Assembly (NCBI RefSeq): GCF_003259905.1
Contig: NZ_QLMG01000026.1
Location: 29,409 to 62,243, forward strand
Source: Salipiger aestuarii
GTDB taxonomy: Bacteria > Pseudomonadota > Alphaproteobacteria > Rhodobacterales > Rhodobacteraceae
Length of the DNA: 32,835 nucleotides
Direction: 5' to 3'
Part shown: positions 6,786 through 13,955 of the stretch, one piece after another
How the letters are laid out: the number at the start of each line of letters is the position of its first letter
Numbering within the stretch: the first letter of the stretch is position 1
Notes under the pieces: generated by a model
Told to the model about the DNA's origin: nothing
Seen by the model: only the letters and a program-made list of their open reading frames with translations
Database searches by the model: none
Position numbers and translations under genes: made by a program

Positions 6786-7877
6786 ATGTCACACAGCATC
6801 GCACAGATCGCAGCCGCGCTTGGGCTTGAGGCTGTCGGCGACACGTCGATCCTTGTCAGCGGCGTGAACGAACCCGCGCTGGCGCGGGCGGACCAGCTTG
6901 CCCTGGCGATGAAACCGGACTTTGCGGCGCAGATCCCGCAAGGGTCCGCGCGGGCCGGGATGCTTTGGCAGGGGGCGGATTGGCGGTCCTTTGGGCTGCG
7001 CGCGGCGATTTTGGCGTCACGCCCGCGCCACGCGCTGTCGGGGCTGTCGGCGATGATGGATTCGGGGCAGGGCTACCACCGGGGTATCCATGACTTGACC
7101 GTGATCGACCCCGGTGCCGAACTGGGCAAAGCTGTGTCGGTCGGGCCGTTTACCGTCATCGGGGCCGGGGCGCACGTCGGTGCGGGATCGGTGATCGGCC
7201 CGCAATGCCACGTCGGCCAAGGCGCGGTGATCGGACCGGGCGCCTTGCTGCACGCCGGTGTCAGGATCGGCGCGCGGGTCACCATCGGCGCGGGTTTTAT
7301 CGCGCAGCCGGGCGCGGTGATCGGGGGCGACGGGTTTTCCTATGTCACGCCGGAACCCTCGGGCGTGGAAAAGGTGCGCGAAACCCTGGGTCGCGAAAGC
7401 GACCCGGACGCGCAGGCCTGGGCGCGCATCCATTCGCTGGGCGGGGTGACCATTGGCGATGATGTGGAAATTGGCGTCAACGCCTGCATCGACCGGGGCA
7501 CCGTGCGTGACACCGTCATCGGCACCGGGACCAAGATCGACAACCTTGTGCAGGTCGGCCACAACGTCGTGGTGGGGCGCAACTGTCTGCTGTGCGGTCA
7601 GGTCGGCATCGCCGGATCGACCCGGCTGGGCGACAACGTCGTGCTGGGCGGGCAGACCGGCGTGGTCGACAACATCACCGTGGGCGATGGCGTGATCACC
7701 GGGGCGGGCACGATGCTGATGGCCAATGTGCCGGCGGGGCGCGCCATGCTGGGCTACCCCGCCACCAAGATGGACGCCAATGTGGAAAGCTACAAGGCGG
7801 TGCGCCGCCTGCCGCGCATGATGCGCGAGTTTGCAGAGCTGAAGAAAGCGGTTTCCAAGCTTGTCGAGGGCCGGTAA
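6786..7877 (+). CDS. lpxD: UDP-3-O-acylglucosamine N-acyltransferase
   Basis: 363 residues. GGAGGG precedes ATG 6786. The N-terminal ~90 residues form the uridine-binding LpxD domain. Residues ~100-335 are a left-handed beta-helix of hexapeptide repeats ([35 protein letters not shown]). [10 protein letters not shown] places the catalytic base at His259. A C-terminal helix ([19 protein letters not shown]) completes the fold. LpxD transfers an R-3-hydroxyacyl chain from ACP to UDP-3-O-acyl-GlcN in lipid A synthesis, in the cytoplasm. The usual lpxD neighbours (bamA, skp, fabZ, lpxA) are absent, and an ACP and a ketosynthase follow instead. It may therefore be a second, specialised copy, or the only copy relocated. 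Confidence 0.93.
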   Translation: MSHSIAQIAAALGLEAVGDTSILVSGVNEPALARADQLALAMKPDFAAQIPQGSARAGMLWQGADWRSFGLRAAILASRPRHALSGLSAMMDSGQGYHRGIHDLTVIDPGAELGKAVSVGPFTVIGAGAHVGAGSVIGPQCHVGQGAVIGPGALLHAGVRIGARVTIGAGFIAQPGAVIGGDGFSYVTPEPSGVEKVRETLGRESDPDAQAWARIHSLGGVTIGDDVEIGVNACIDRGTVRDTVIGTGTKIDNLVQVGHNVVVGRNCLLCGQVGIAGSTRLGDNVVLGGQTGVVDNITVGDGVITGAGTMLMANVPAGRAMLGYPATKMDANVESYKAVRRLPRMMREFAELKKAVSKLVEGR

Positions 7878-7916
7878 ACGGGCGCTGCACATGCGAGGAA
7901 GAGGGAGCGCCGCGCC

Positions 7917-8177
7917 ATGAGTGTCAAGGACCGTGTCATCGCGATTATCGCGGAACAGGCCGTGCTTGAACCGTCGGACGTCACGCTGGACAGCACGCTG
8001 GAGGATCTTGGCATTGACAGCCTTGGCCTTGTGGAATGCATCTTCGCCATCGAGGAAGCCTTCGACATCTCTGTGCCATTCAATGCCAACGAACCCGACC
8101 AGAGCGACTTCGACATCTCGAACGTCGGCAGCATCATTGCGGGCGTGCAAACGCTGATCGCCGAGCAGGCAACGTGA
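7917..8177 (+). CDS. Acyl carrier protein
   Basis: 86 residues, acidic. The phosphopantetheine site is Ser35 in DLGIDSLGLVE. Helices I-III can be followed (VKDRVIAIIAEQ, SLGLVECIFAIEEAF), but the loop FNANEPDQSDFDISNV is unlike housekeeping AcpP, so this is a specialised carrier. Purine-rich GAGGAAGAGGGAG lies 10-20 nt before ATG 7917. Its stop overlaps the ketosynthase start (GTGA), implying translational coupling and matched amounts. It resembles in size and context the AcpXL-type carriers that hold long hydroxy fatty acids for lipid A in Rhizobiales, but identity with AcpXL cannot be claimed. Confidence 0.93.
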   Translation: MSVKDRVIAIIAEQAVLEPSDVTLDSTLEDLGIDSLGLVECIFAIEEAFDISVPFNANEPDQSDFDISNVGSIIAGVQTLIAEQAT

Positions 8178-9385
8178 AACGCGTCGTCATCACCGGCGCG
8201 GGAACGATCAATGCGCTGGGTCGGAACGTCGCCCAGACGCTGGAGGCGATGCGCGAGGGCCGTTGCGGCATCTCCGAGCTGGAATTCCGCGATGTCGAGC
8301 GTCTGGCGATCCGCATCGGGGGCCAGGTCAAGGGCTATCGCCCCGACGACGTGTTCAACCGCCAGCAGATGGTGCTGTATGATCGGTTCACCCAGTTTGC
8401 GCTGCTGGCGGCGCGCGAAGCCGTGGCGCAGTCGGGGCTGCAATTTCACGGCGATCTGGCCGACCGCTCGGGGGTGGTGCTGGGCACCTCGGGGGGCGGG
8501 CTGAACACGCAGGACGACAATTACCGGTCGGTCTATGAAGAGGGCAAGAACCGCGTTCACCCGCTTGTTGTGCCCAAGCTGATGAACAACGCCGCCGCCA
8601 GCCATGTCAGCATGGAAATGAACTTGCGCGGCCCCACCTTTACCGTCGCCACCGCCTGCGCGTCGTCGAACCACGCGATGGGGCTGGCGTTTCAGATGGT
8701 ACGCTCGGGCTCGTCCACGGTGATGGTGACAGGCGGGTCCGAATCCATGCTGTGCTTCGGCGGGGTAAAGGCCTGGGAAGGGCTGCGCGTCATGTCCAAG
8801 GACGCCTGCCGTCCGTTCTCCGCCAACCGCAACGGTATGGTGCAGGGCGAGGGGGCGGGCGTCTATGTGTTCGAGGATTACGAACACGCGCGCGCGCGCG
8901 GCGCCGAGATACTGGCCGAGGTGGTCGGGTTCGCCATGACCTCGGATGCGTCCGACATCGTGATGCCATCGAAACAGGGCGCGGCGCGGGCCATCACCGG
9001 TGCGCTGCGCGACGGGCAGATCGCGCCCGAAGACGTCGGCTATATCAATGCCCACGGCACCGGCACGGCAGCGAATGACAAGACCGAATGCGCCGCCGTC
9101 GCCGATGCGCTGGGGGCGCAGGCCGACCGGGTGATGATCTCGTCCACCAAGGCGATGCACGGCCATTGCATCGGTGGCACCGGCGCGGTCGAATTGCTGG
9201 CCTGCATCATGGCGCTGCGCGACGGGGTCATCGCCCCGACCATCGGTTACGAAGAACCGGATGCGGAATGCGCGCTGGACGTGGTGCCAAACGTGGCGCG
9301 CGAGGCAAAGGTCGACACGGTGCTGTCGAACGCCTTTGCCTTTGGGGGGCTCAACGCGGTTCTGGCGCTGCGCCGCGCCGGCTAG
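8174..9385 (+). CDS. Beta-ketoacyl-ACP synthase, KAS II (FabF/NodE) type
   Basis: 403 residues from GTG 8174, which overlaps the ACP stop; longer in-frame starts run back into the ACP gene. The condensing-enzyme triad is visible: Cys162 in TVATACASSNHA, His294 in NAHGTGTAANDKTE and His331 in STKAMHGHCIGGTGAVE, with Lys326. The glycine-rich AFAFGGLNAVL end is typical. Homodimeric thiolase fold; it elongates acyl-ACP with malonyl-ACP in the cytoplasm. Coupling to its own ACP and to lpxD argues for a dedicated acyl-chain line feeding lipid A, rather than bulk fatty acid synthesis. A closer match to the NodE-like branch is possible but not decided here. Confidence 0.92.
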   Translation: MKRVVITGAGTINALGRNVAQTLEAMREGRCGISELEFRDVERLAIRIGGQVKGYRPDDVFNRQQMVLYDRFTQFALLAAREAVAQSGLQFHGDLADRSGVVLGTSGGGLNTQDDNYRSVYEEGKNRVHPLVVPKLMNNAAASHVSMEMNLRGPTFTVATACASSNHAMGLAFQMVRSGSSTVMVTGGSESMLCFGGVKAWEGLRVMSKDACRPFSANRNGMVQGEGAGVYVFEDYEHARARGAEILAEVVGFAMTSDASDIVMPSKQGAARAITGALRDGQIAPEDVGYINAHGTGTAANDKTECAAVADALGAQADRVMISSTKAMHGHCIGGTGAVELLACIMALRDGVIAPTIGYEEPDAECALDVVPNVAREAKVDTVLSNAFAFGGLNAVLALRRAG

Positions 9386-9392
9386 GCGGGGT

Positions 9393-9418
9393 CCCTCGGA
9401 CCGCAAAATGCCCGAGGG
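9393..9418 (+). terminator. Weak hairpin after the ketosynthase gene
   Basis: CCCTCGG (9393-9399) pairs with CCGAGGG (9412-9418) around a 12-nt loop. No T run follows, so intrinsic termination is doubtful. Confidence 0.3.
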
Positions 9419-9509
9419 AGAGTGTCGCCGACCTGGCGCGCCGAGCCCGCCGCATTGGTCCCGCGGGCTGGTGCCTGCGGGCGGATGCTTGGGTCACACA
9501 GCCATTGAC

Positions 9510-10213
9510 CGCATTCCCAGAAACGCCGAGTTGTGATCCAGCCCATGCCGGCGCAGACGTCATGGGGCGCTAATCGCGCAGATGATCGGCGGGTTCTGAA
9601 AGGACTCTTTTGGTGGCTTCGAACGGGGGCGCCCTGGGCCAGCATTCCAGGTCGATATGGCCCGCATACAACATGTCCGAACCGCTGCAACCGAAGGCGC
9701 AGGGTCGGAACGTGGTCGATGCTTTTGCAAGCTTTCCCAGAGGATTATGATGGTGACTTCAGCGCATCCATCCGGGGTCACCAGCACGGAACCAACGACC
9801 GGAAAATGGAGGCCGATCCGGTCGCGCGGGCTGGCGTGACCCCAAAAGCCACGCGCTGGTGGATGCGATCGTCGGTCCGATCTTGTTGAGACTGACCGAA
9901 AGACAGGCTCGCGACGGTCGCTCGGCGAGGCAGCAGAACCGACACCGTCGGCAGACCGCGCTCATGACTGTGACGCGCTGCGTGAAGCTTTGAGCGCGCG
10001 CCATGCCATCGCCAACATCCGTCCGACGCTGAAACGGGTCAACATATCTGGGGTCGACCTGACCACTTGCAGGCCGCGCAATCAGGTCGCGAGGTTTCCT
10101 GACAAACGCAAGCACGTCCGTGCGGCCGCCAGGCGATACGACAGGCGCGACGACAAGGTTGTCGCATCCGTACACCACGCCGTACTGCGCACCTGGTCGC
10201 GGACTTGTGAGAT
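9510..10213 (+). pseudogene. Decayed IS5-family transposase
   Basis: Pieces of an IS5-type transposase can be read in order but in shifting frames: VIQP, DDRRVLKGLFWWLRTGAPWAS and RYGPHTTCPNRCNR (9530-9690), YDGDFSASIRGHQHG (near 9745-9790), QARDGRSA (near 9905), DALREALSARHAIANIRP (near 9975-10025), and RYDRRDDKVVASV ahead of a TWSR-like end (near 10130-10200). This order matches the N terminus, DDE core and C terminus of the family (typical intact form RRVLNGIFWRLRTGAPWADIP; RYDKRDDNFLASV). Several frameshifts and missing pieces make it non-functional. It fills the gap between the ketosynthase and the VPVPA-CTERM gene. The element's ends are not clear. Confidence 0.85.
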
Positions 10214-10221
10214 CGGTAACC

Positions 10222-10749
10222 TTAGGCCGAACGGCGGCGCGGCAGGCCAAAGCCCAGCAGGGCCAGCGCGCCCAGTAGCAAGGCCCCTGCGGCCGGGACC
10301 GGCACCGCGGCAGGTGTGGCCACCACTGCGGGGGCCGCGAGGAGCGTGGGCAGCGATCCGTAGCTTGCGGTGCCCTGACCATGGGTCGCGCGGACCCAGA
10401 CATGGACCGTGTCGCGCAACTCTCCGAAATTCACGGTGACAGTCTGCGCCTCCGACATGTAGGAGCCCAGCGACCACCCGCCGCCCCTGTAGCCGCATTC
10501 CAGACAGATGCCCAGGCCGTCGCGACCATCCTTGCGCCCGTTTTCCAGCGTCGACCATTTCACATAGCCGCCGAAATTTGCATAGCCGCCGGTGCTGTCG
10601 GGAAGTTCGAAGGTCAGTGTGGTCGATGCCGCATCGTTCACCGTATACCGGATTTCGTCATTGCGGGTCATCGACGCAACGGTCAGCGCCTGCGCGGGCA
10701 GCGCGGCGGGCAAAAGCAGTATGGACAAGGCAACAACACAGGCGCGCAT
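10222..10749 (-). CDS. VPxPA-CTERM (PEP-CTERM-like) sorted surface protein
   Basis: 175 residues. ATG at 10749 starts a Sec signal peptide (MRACVVALSILLLPAALPAQA). The body (residues ~25-145) is Gly/Thr/Ser-rich and likely beta-structured, with a CLECG pair of cysteines, and matches no family I know. The C terminus is a sorting tail: VPVPAAGALLLGALALLGFGLPRRRSA, that is a VPxPA motif, a hydrophobic helix and a basic end. Such tails are recognised by exosortase-type enzymes, often in cells making exopolysaccharide. No exosortase gene is in the window. It abuts the decayed IS, which may have removed its former neighbours. A longer in-frame start at 10794 is rejected because it would precede the signal peptide. 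Confidence 0.85.
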   Translation of the reverse strand: MRACVVALSILLLPAALPAQALTVASMTRNDEIRYTVNDAASTTLTFELPDSTGGYANFGGYVKWSTLENGRKDGRDGLGICLECGYRGGGWSLGSYMSEAQTVTVNFGELRDTVHVWVRATHGQGTASYGSLPTLLAAPAVVATPAAVPVPAAGALLLGALALLGFGLPRRRSA

Positions 10750-10978
10750 CACGGTGAGCTCGTATGAAGGGACAAGAGGTGGAGAAATACACACATATCG
10801 CGCGAGTGTCGACCTGTGACGTTACGGCAACTTTGGGCGGCGCGTTGGAACAGCTCCGGTTCGGAACCAGGCAAGCGCTGCGGTTCTGTCCGTTGCCGCG
10901 CAGTATCGGTGCGGATTTGCGTATCCCGCAGTCATCGAGAGCAGCCTATCTTTAGGCGCATACAGATTGGAGGCCCCC

Positions 10979-11530
10979 ATGTCCAAGCACGTTGCAGTCC
11001 TCGTCGGCTCCCTCAGAGAGGGATCGTTCAACCGCAAACTCGCCTGTGAGCTGGCGCGGCTCGCGCCGGACGGGCTTGAATTCAGCTTCGTCAAGACCGG
11101 TGATCTGCCGCTTTACAATCCGGATCTGGATGAAGGCCCGCCGCCAGAGACCTGGACCGCGTTTCGCAAGGCGGTGTCGCGCGCGGATGCGGTTCTGTTC
11201 GTCACGCCGGAATACAACCGCTCGGTGCCCGGCAACCTCAAGAACGCGCTCGACGTCGGATCACGCCCATATGGCAGCAGCATCTGGGATGGCAAGCCGA
11301 CCGCCATCGTCACCGGATCGCCCGGCGGCATCGGAGGTTTTGGTGCCAATCATCACCTGCGTCAGTGCCTGGTGTTTCTCAACGCCGCCCCGATGCAGCA
11401 GCCCGAGGCCTATATCGGCGGCATCGCCGATCTGTTCGACGGGCAGGGGAGGCTGGCCGACGACGGCACCGAAAAGTTTCTCGCAAGCTTCATGGCGGGG
11501 TTTGCCGCCTGGATCGCCAAGCTGACATAG
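10979..11530 (+). CDS. NADPH-dependent FMN reductase family protein
   Basis: 183 residues, flavodoxin-like. TTGGAGG lies 5-6 nt before ATG 10979. KHVAVLVGSLREGSFNRKLACEL is the FMN phosphate-binding loop (GSLRxGSFNRKL). VLFVTPEYNRSVPGNLKNALDVGSRP is the conserved second motif (PEYNxSxPGxLKNAxDW in the family, with VGSRP in place of W-SRP). GKPTAIVTGSPGGIGGFGANHHLRQ completes it. Close to ChrR/YieF and azoreductase-like quinone reductases of the cytoplasm, which reduce quinones, chromate or azo dyes using NAD(P)H. The substrate is not predictable. It is monocistronic, convergent with gap. Confidence 0.93.
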   Translation: MSKHVAVLVGSLREGSFNRKLACELARLAPDGLEFSFVKTGDLPLYNPDLDEGPPPETWTAFRKAVSRADAVLFVTPEYNRSVPGNLKNALDVGSRPYGSSIWDGKPTAIVTGSPGGIGGFGANHHLRQCLVFLNAAPMQQPEAYIGGIADLFDGQGRLADDGTEKFLASFMAGFAAWIAKLT

Positions 11531-11598
11531 CGGCATCGCCGTAGCCCGGGAAAAGCAGCCGCGCGGGTCCGACAAGCGGCGCGGTGCAGATAGCGAGA

Positions 11599-11622
11599 GG
11601 CGGCGGTCTCCCCTCCGCCGCC
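11599..11622. terminator. GC-rich hairpin between convergent genes
   Basis: GGCGGCGG (11599-11606), loop TCTCCCCT, CCGCCGCC (11615-11622). It is positioned between the stops of the FMN reductase and gap genes, but has no T tract on either side. Confidence 0.35.
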
Positions 11623-11668
11623 CCTCCGTGTGGGGTGTGCCCGTTGCCCGCTTTCGTGATCCGGTGGA

Positions 11669-12676
11669 TCAGTGGTGCAGACGGCCCATGGCTCCTGCCA
11701 CGTCGGCCATACGGGCGGAAAAGCCCCACTCGTTGTCATACCATGCAAGCACACGAACTGTGCGTTTACCAACCACTCTGGTCTGTTCGGGCGCAAAAAT
11801 CGAACTTGCTGTCGTATGGTTGAAATCGACAGAGACCTTCGGTTCGGGATCGTATACCAATACGCTCCCCATCCGTCCAGCGGCGGCTTCACGCACGATC
11901 TCGTTTACGTCAGCCACGCTGACGTCGCGTGCGGCCTGAAAGGTCAGGTCCACCGCAGACACATTCGGCGTCGGAACCCGTATCGCCGACCCATCCAGCT
12001 TGCCCTTGAGATTGGGCAGCACTTCGCCAATCGCCTTCGCTGCGCCGGTGGATGTCGGAATCATCGCCATCGCTGCCGCCCGCGCGCGGTACAGATCGTC
12101 GTGACGCCGGTCCAGCGTCGGCTGATCGCCGGTATAGCTGTGGATCGTGGTCATGATCCCCGATTCGATGCCGATCGCCTCGTCCAGCACCTTGGCCAGC
12201 GGGGCCAGCCCGTTGGTGGTGCAGGACCCGTTGGAAATCATCACGTCGCCCGGCACCAGATCGCGATGGTTGACGCCGTAAACGATGGTCTTCTGCACGT
12301 TCCTGGCCGGCGCCGAGATCAGCACCGATTTCGCGCCGCGTTGGATATGCTGCACCGCCGTGTCGCCGTCATTGAACTTGCCGGTGCATTCCAGCACCAC
12401 GTCGCATCCGGTCCAGTCCAGCGCGCCCACGTCATAGCTCGACATCACCTCGATCGGCCCGCGCCCAAGATCCAGCGCGGACCCGCCCACCACCTTGACC
12501 GTGCCGCCAAAACGTCCGTGTATGCTGTCATAGCGCAGCAGATGGGCCGAGGTTTCGATCGGCCCGGTCGCGTTGATCTTGACGACCTGCACATCGTTGC
12601 GCGCGCTTTCGGCGATATGGGCAAGCGTGCAGCGGCCGATGCGGCCAAAACCGTTGATCCCCACGGTGACGGTCAT
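11669..12676 (-). CDS. gap: Type I glyceraldehyde-3-phosphate dehydrogenase, GapB-like
   Basis: 335 residues. ATG 12676 has AGGAGAG about 7 nt upstream. The Rossmann motif is VGINGFGRIGR. The catalytic site is SNGSCTTN with Cys152, and the phosphate-binding STGAAKAIGEVLP and VRVLAWYDNEWGFS segments are normal. Two cofactor positions are not: where NAD-specific enzymes read N-D (Asp32), this has INATGPIET (Ala), and where they read LDLPHKDLRRAR this has LDRRHDDLYRAR. Loss of that Asp and of the Leu-Pro pair is seen in GapB and plastid enzymes that use NADP(H). I infer a gluconeogenic or NADP-preferring role. An E4P dehydrogenase is an alternative. The upstream region carries repeated operators. 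Confidence 0.93.
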   Translation of the reverse strand: MTVTVGINGFGRIGRCTLAHIAESARNDVQVVKINATGPIETSAHLLRYDSIHGRFGGTVKVVGGSALDLGRGPIEVMSSYDVGALDWTGCDVVLECTGKFNDGDTAVQHIQRGAKSVLISAPARNVQKTIVYGVNHRDLVPGDVMISNGSCTTNGLAPLAKVLDEAIGIESGIMTTIHSYTGDQPTLDRRHDDLYRARAAAMAMIPTSTGAAKAIGEVLPNLKGKLDGSAIRVPTPNVSAVDLTFQAARDVSVADVNEIVREAAAGRMGSVLVYDPEPKVSVDFNHTTASSIFAPEQTRVVGKRTVRVLAWYDNEWGFSARMADVAGAMGRLHH

Positions 12677-12710
12677 TGAATGGCTCTCCTGTCTGACAAA
12701 ACCTTTGATC

Positions 12711-12728
12711 TGCATACCGATGTATGCA
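12711..12728. promoter_or_regulatory. Palindrome TGCATAC-CGAT-GTATGCA upstream of gap
   Basis: Perfect 7-bp arms with a 4-bp centre, 35 bp upstream of the gap start codon and inside the probable gap promoter or 5' leader. The size and TGTATGCA-like half-sites suit a GntR-type regulator, but this is only inferred from shape. Confidence 0.5.
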
Positions 12729-12741
12729 AGGTTGCCAAGGT

Positions 12742-12796
12742 CGAAAACGCTAACAGTGACAGAGTGTTAGCGATAAACTTTTGGGTTGCGCTAACA
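12742..12796. promoter_or_regulatory. Three CGCTAACA half-sites between gap and DUF808 gene
   Basis: CGCTAACA occurs at 12748-12755 and 12789-12796, and its reverse complement TGTTAGCG at 12765-12772; the first two form a perfect inverted repeat with 9-bp spacing. Each is one good half of a 14-bp palindrome TGTTAGCGCTAACA (10-11 of 14 matches with its flank), the CG-centred shape of LacI-family operators. Central carbon genes of Rhodobacter are known to be controlled by the LacI-family regulator CceR. That this is its site is inference. Confidence 0.55.
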
Positions 12797-12883
12797 TCTG
12801 CGCAGCAACGAACGTGCCTGGCGCGCCTTGATCATGCGCCCCGGCCCGCTACTGTCTGCCAGACCCTATTTTCGGAGAGACAC

Positions 12884-13858
12884 ATGAGCGGGCTTCTGGC
12901 GCTATTGGATGACGTGGCGGGCATCGCCAAGGTCGCGGCGGCCTCCGTCGACGACATCGCAAGCAACGCGGCCAAGGCCGGGTCCAAGGCGGTGGGCGTC
13001 GTGGTCGATGACGCGGCGGTGACACCGAAATACGTTCAGGGCTTTCAGCCGGCGCGCGAACTGCCGATCATCTGGAAGATCGCGCGCGGCTCGCTCTTCA
13101 ACAAGATCGTTGTCCTGCTGCCCGCCGCCCTGCTGATGGCCGCCTTCGCACCTTGGGTCGTGCCGCCGCTGCTGATCATGGGCGGGTCGTATCTGTGCTT
13201 CGAAGGCGCCGAGAAAATCCTGCATGTGATGATGCCGCATGACGATCACACGCCGGGGCCGGACGGCAGCCACGACATCAAGGATCCGGCCCACCTCGAA
13301 GAGCAAAAGGTCAAGGGGGCGATCAAGACCGACTTCATCCTCTCGGCCGAGATCATGACGCTTGCGCTGTCGACCATCGACTCCCCCGAGGTGTGGATTC
13401 AGGCGGCGGTCCTGGTGCTGGTCGGCGTCGGCATCACCGCGCTGGTCTATGGCGCCGTGGCGCTGATCGTCAAAGCCGACGACGTCGGGCTTTGGCTCGC
13501 CCGTGTCGGGCGCCTTGCCGCCACGCGGCGAACCGGACGATTCATCGTCAAGGCGATGCCTTGGGTGATGAAGACGCTCACCATCGTGGGTACGGCCGCA
13601 ATGCTCTGGGTGGGCGGGTCGATCATCGTGCATTCCCTGGCCCAGATGGGCTGGCACATGCCCGAGGAAACCATCCACCATATTGCCGAAACCGTCGCGC
13701 ATGCCGTGCCGGAAAATCTGGCCGCCGGCGCGCTGTGGCTGGTCACCGCCGTCATCGACTTCGTACTGGGGTTGATCTGGGGCGTGATCCTTGTGCCGAT
13801 CGCCACAAAGCTGCTCATCCCGCTTTTCGGTATCTTCACCAAAAAGACACCCGCATAA
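12884..13858 (+). CDS. DUF808 family inner-membrane protein (YedI-like)
   Basis: 324 residues. GGAGAG precedes ATG 12884. The start MSGLLALLDDVAGIAKVAAASVDDIA, then KAVGVVVDDAAVTPKYVQGFQPARELPIIWKIARGSLFNK, is the conserved DUF808 opening. Membrane segments follow at about 71-95 (IVVLLPAALLMAAFAPWVVPPLLIMGG), 170-200, 230-255 and 285-315. A conserved GSYLCFEGAEKILH motif and a His/Asp-rich loop (HDDHTPGPDGSHD) lie between them. Function unknown. It is divergent from gap, sharing the operator region, so it may respond to the same carbon signal. Confidence 0.92.
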   Translation: MSGLLALLDDVAGIAKVAAASVDDIASNAAKAGSKAVGVVVDDAAVTPKYVQGFQPARELPIIWKIARGSLFNKIVVLLPAALLMAAFAPWVVPPLLIMGGSYLCFEGAEKILHVMMPHDDHTPGPDGSHDIKDPAHLEEQKVKGAIKTDFILSAEIMTLALSTIDSPEVWIQAAVLVLVGVGITALVYGAVALIVKADDVGLWLARVGRLAATRRTGRFIVKAMPWVMKTLTIVGTAAMLWVGGSIIVHSLAQMGWHMPEETIHHIAETVAHAVPENLAAGALWLVTAVIDFVLGLIWGVILVPIATKLLIPLFGIFTKKTPA

Positions 13859-13863
13859 AAAGA

Positions 13864-13893
13864 AAGGCGGCGGCCCCCCGGAGCCACCGCCTT
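13864..13893. terminator. Bidirectional terminator, DUF808 gene / tkt
   Basis: AAGGCGGCGGC (13864-13874) pairs with GCCACCGCCTT (13883-13893) with one mismatch around an 8-nt loop. It is preceded by an A-rich run (AAAAAGAAA), which serves as a U-tract for the minus strand. A second GC hairpin, GCGGGGG-CTGG-CCCCCGC, lies at 13924-13941, just after the tkt stop. Confidence 0.65.
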
Positions 13894-13955
13894 CCCTTCA
13901 TCTTGCCCCTAAACTCCGGGGGCGCGGGGGCTGGCCCCCGCCTTGGCGCATAACA

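Noticed and set aside
9386-9509. Small gene between the ketosynthase and the IS remnant
   Set aside because: Short frames only, without ribosome binding site or recognisable product.
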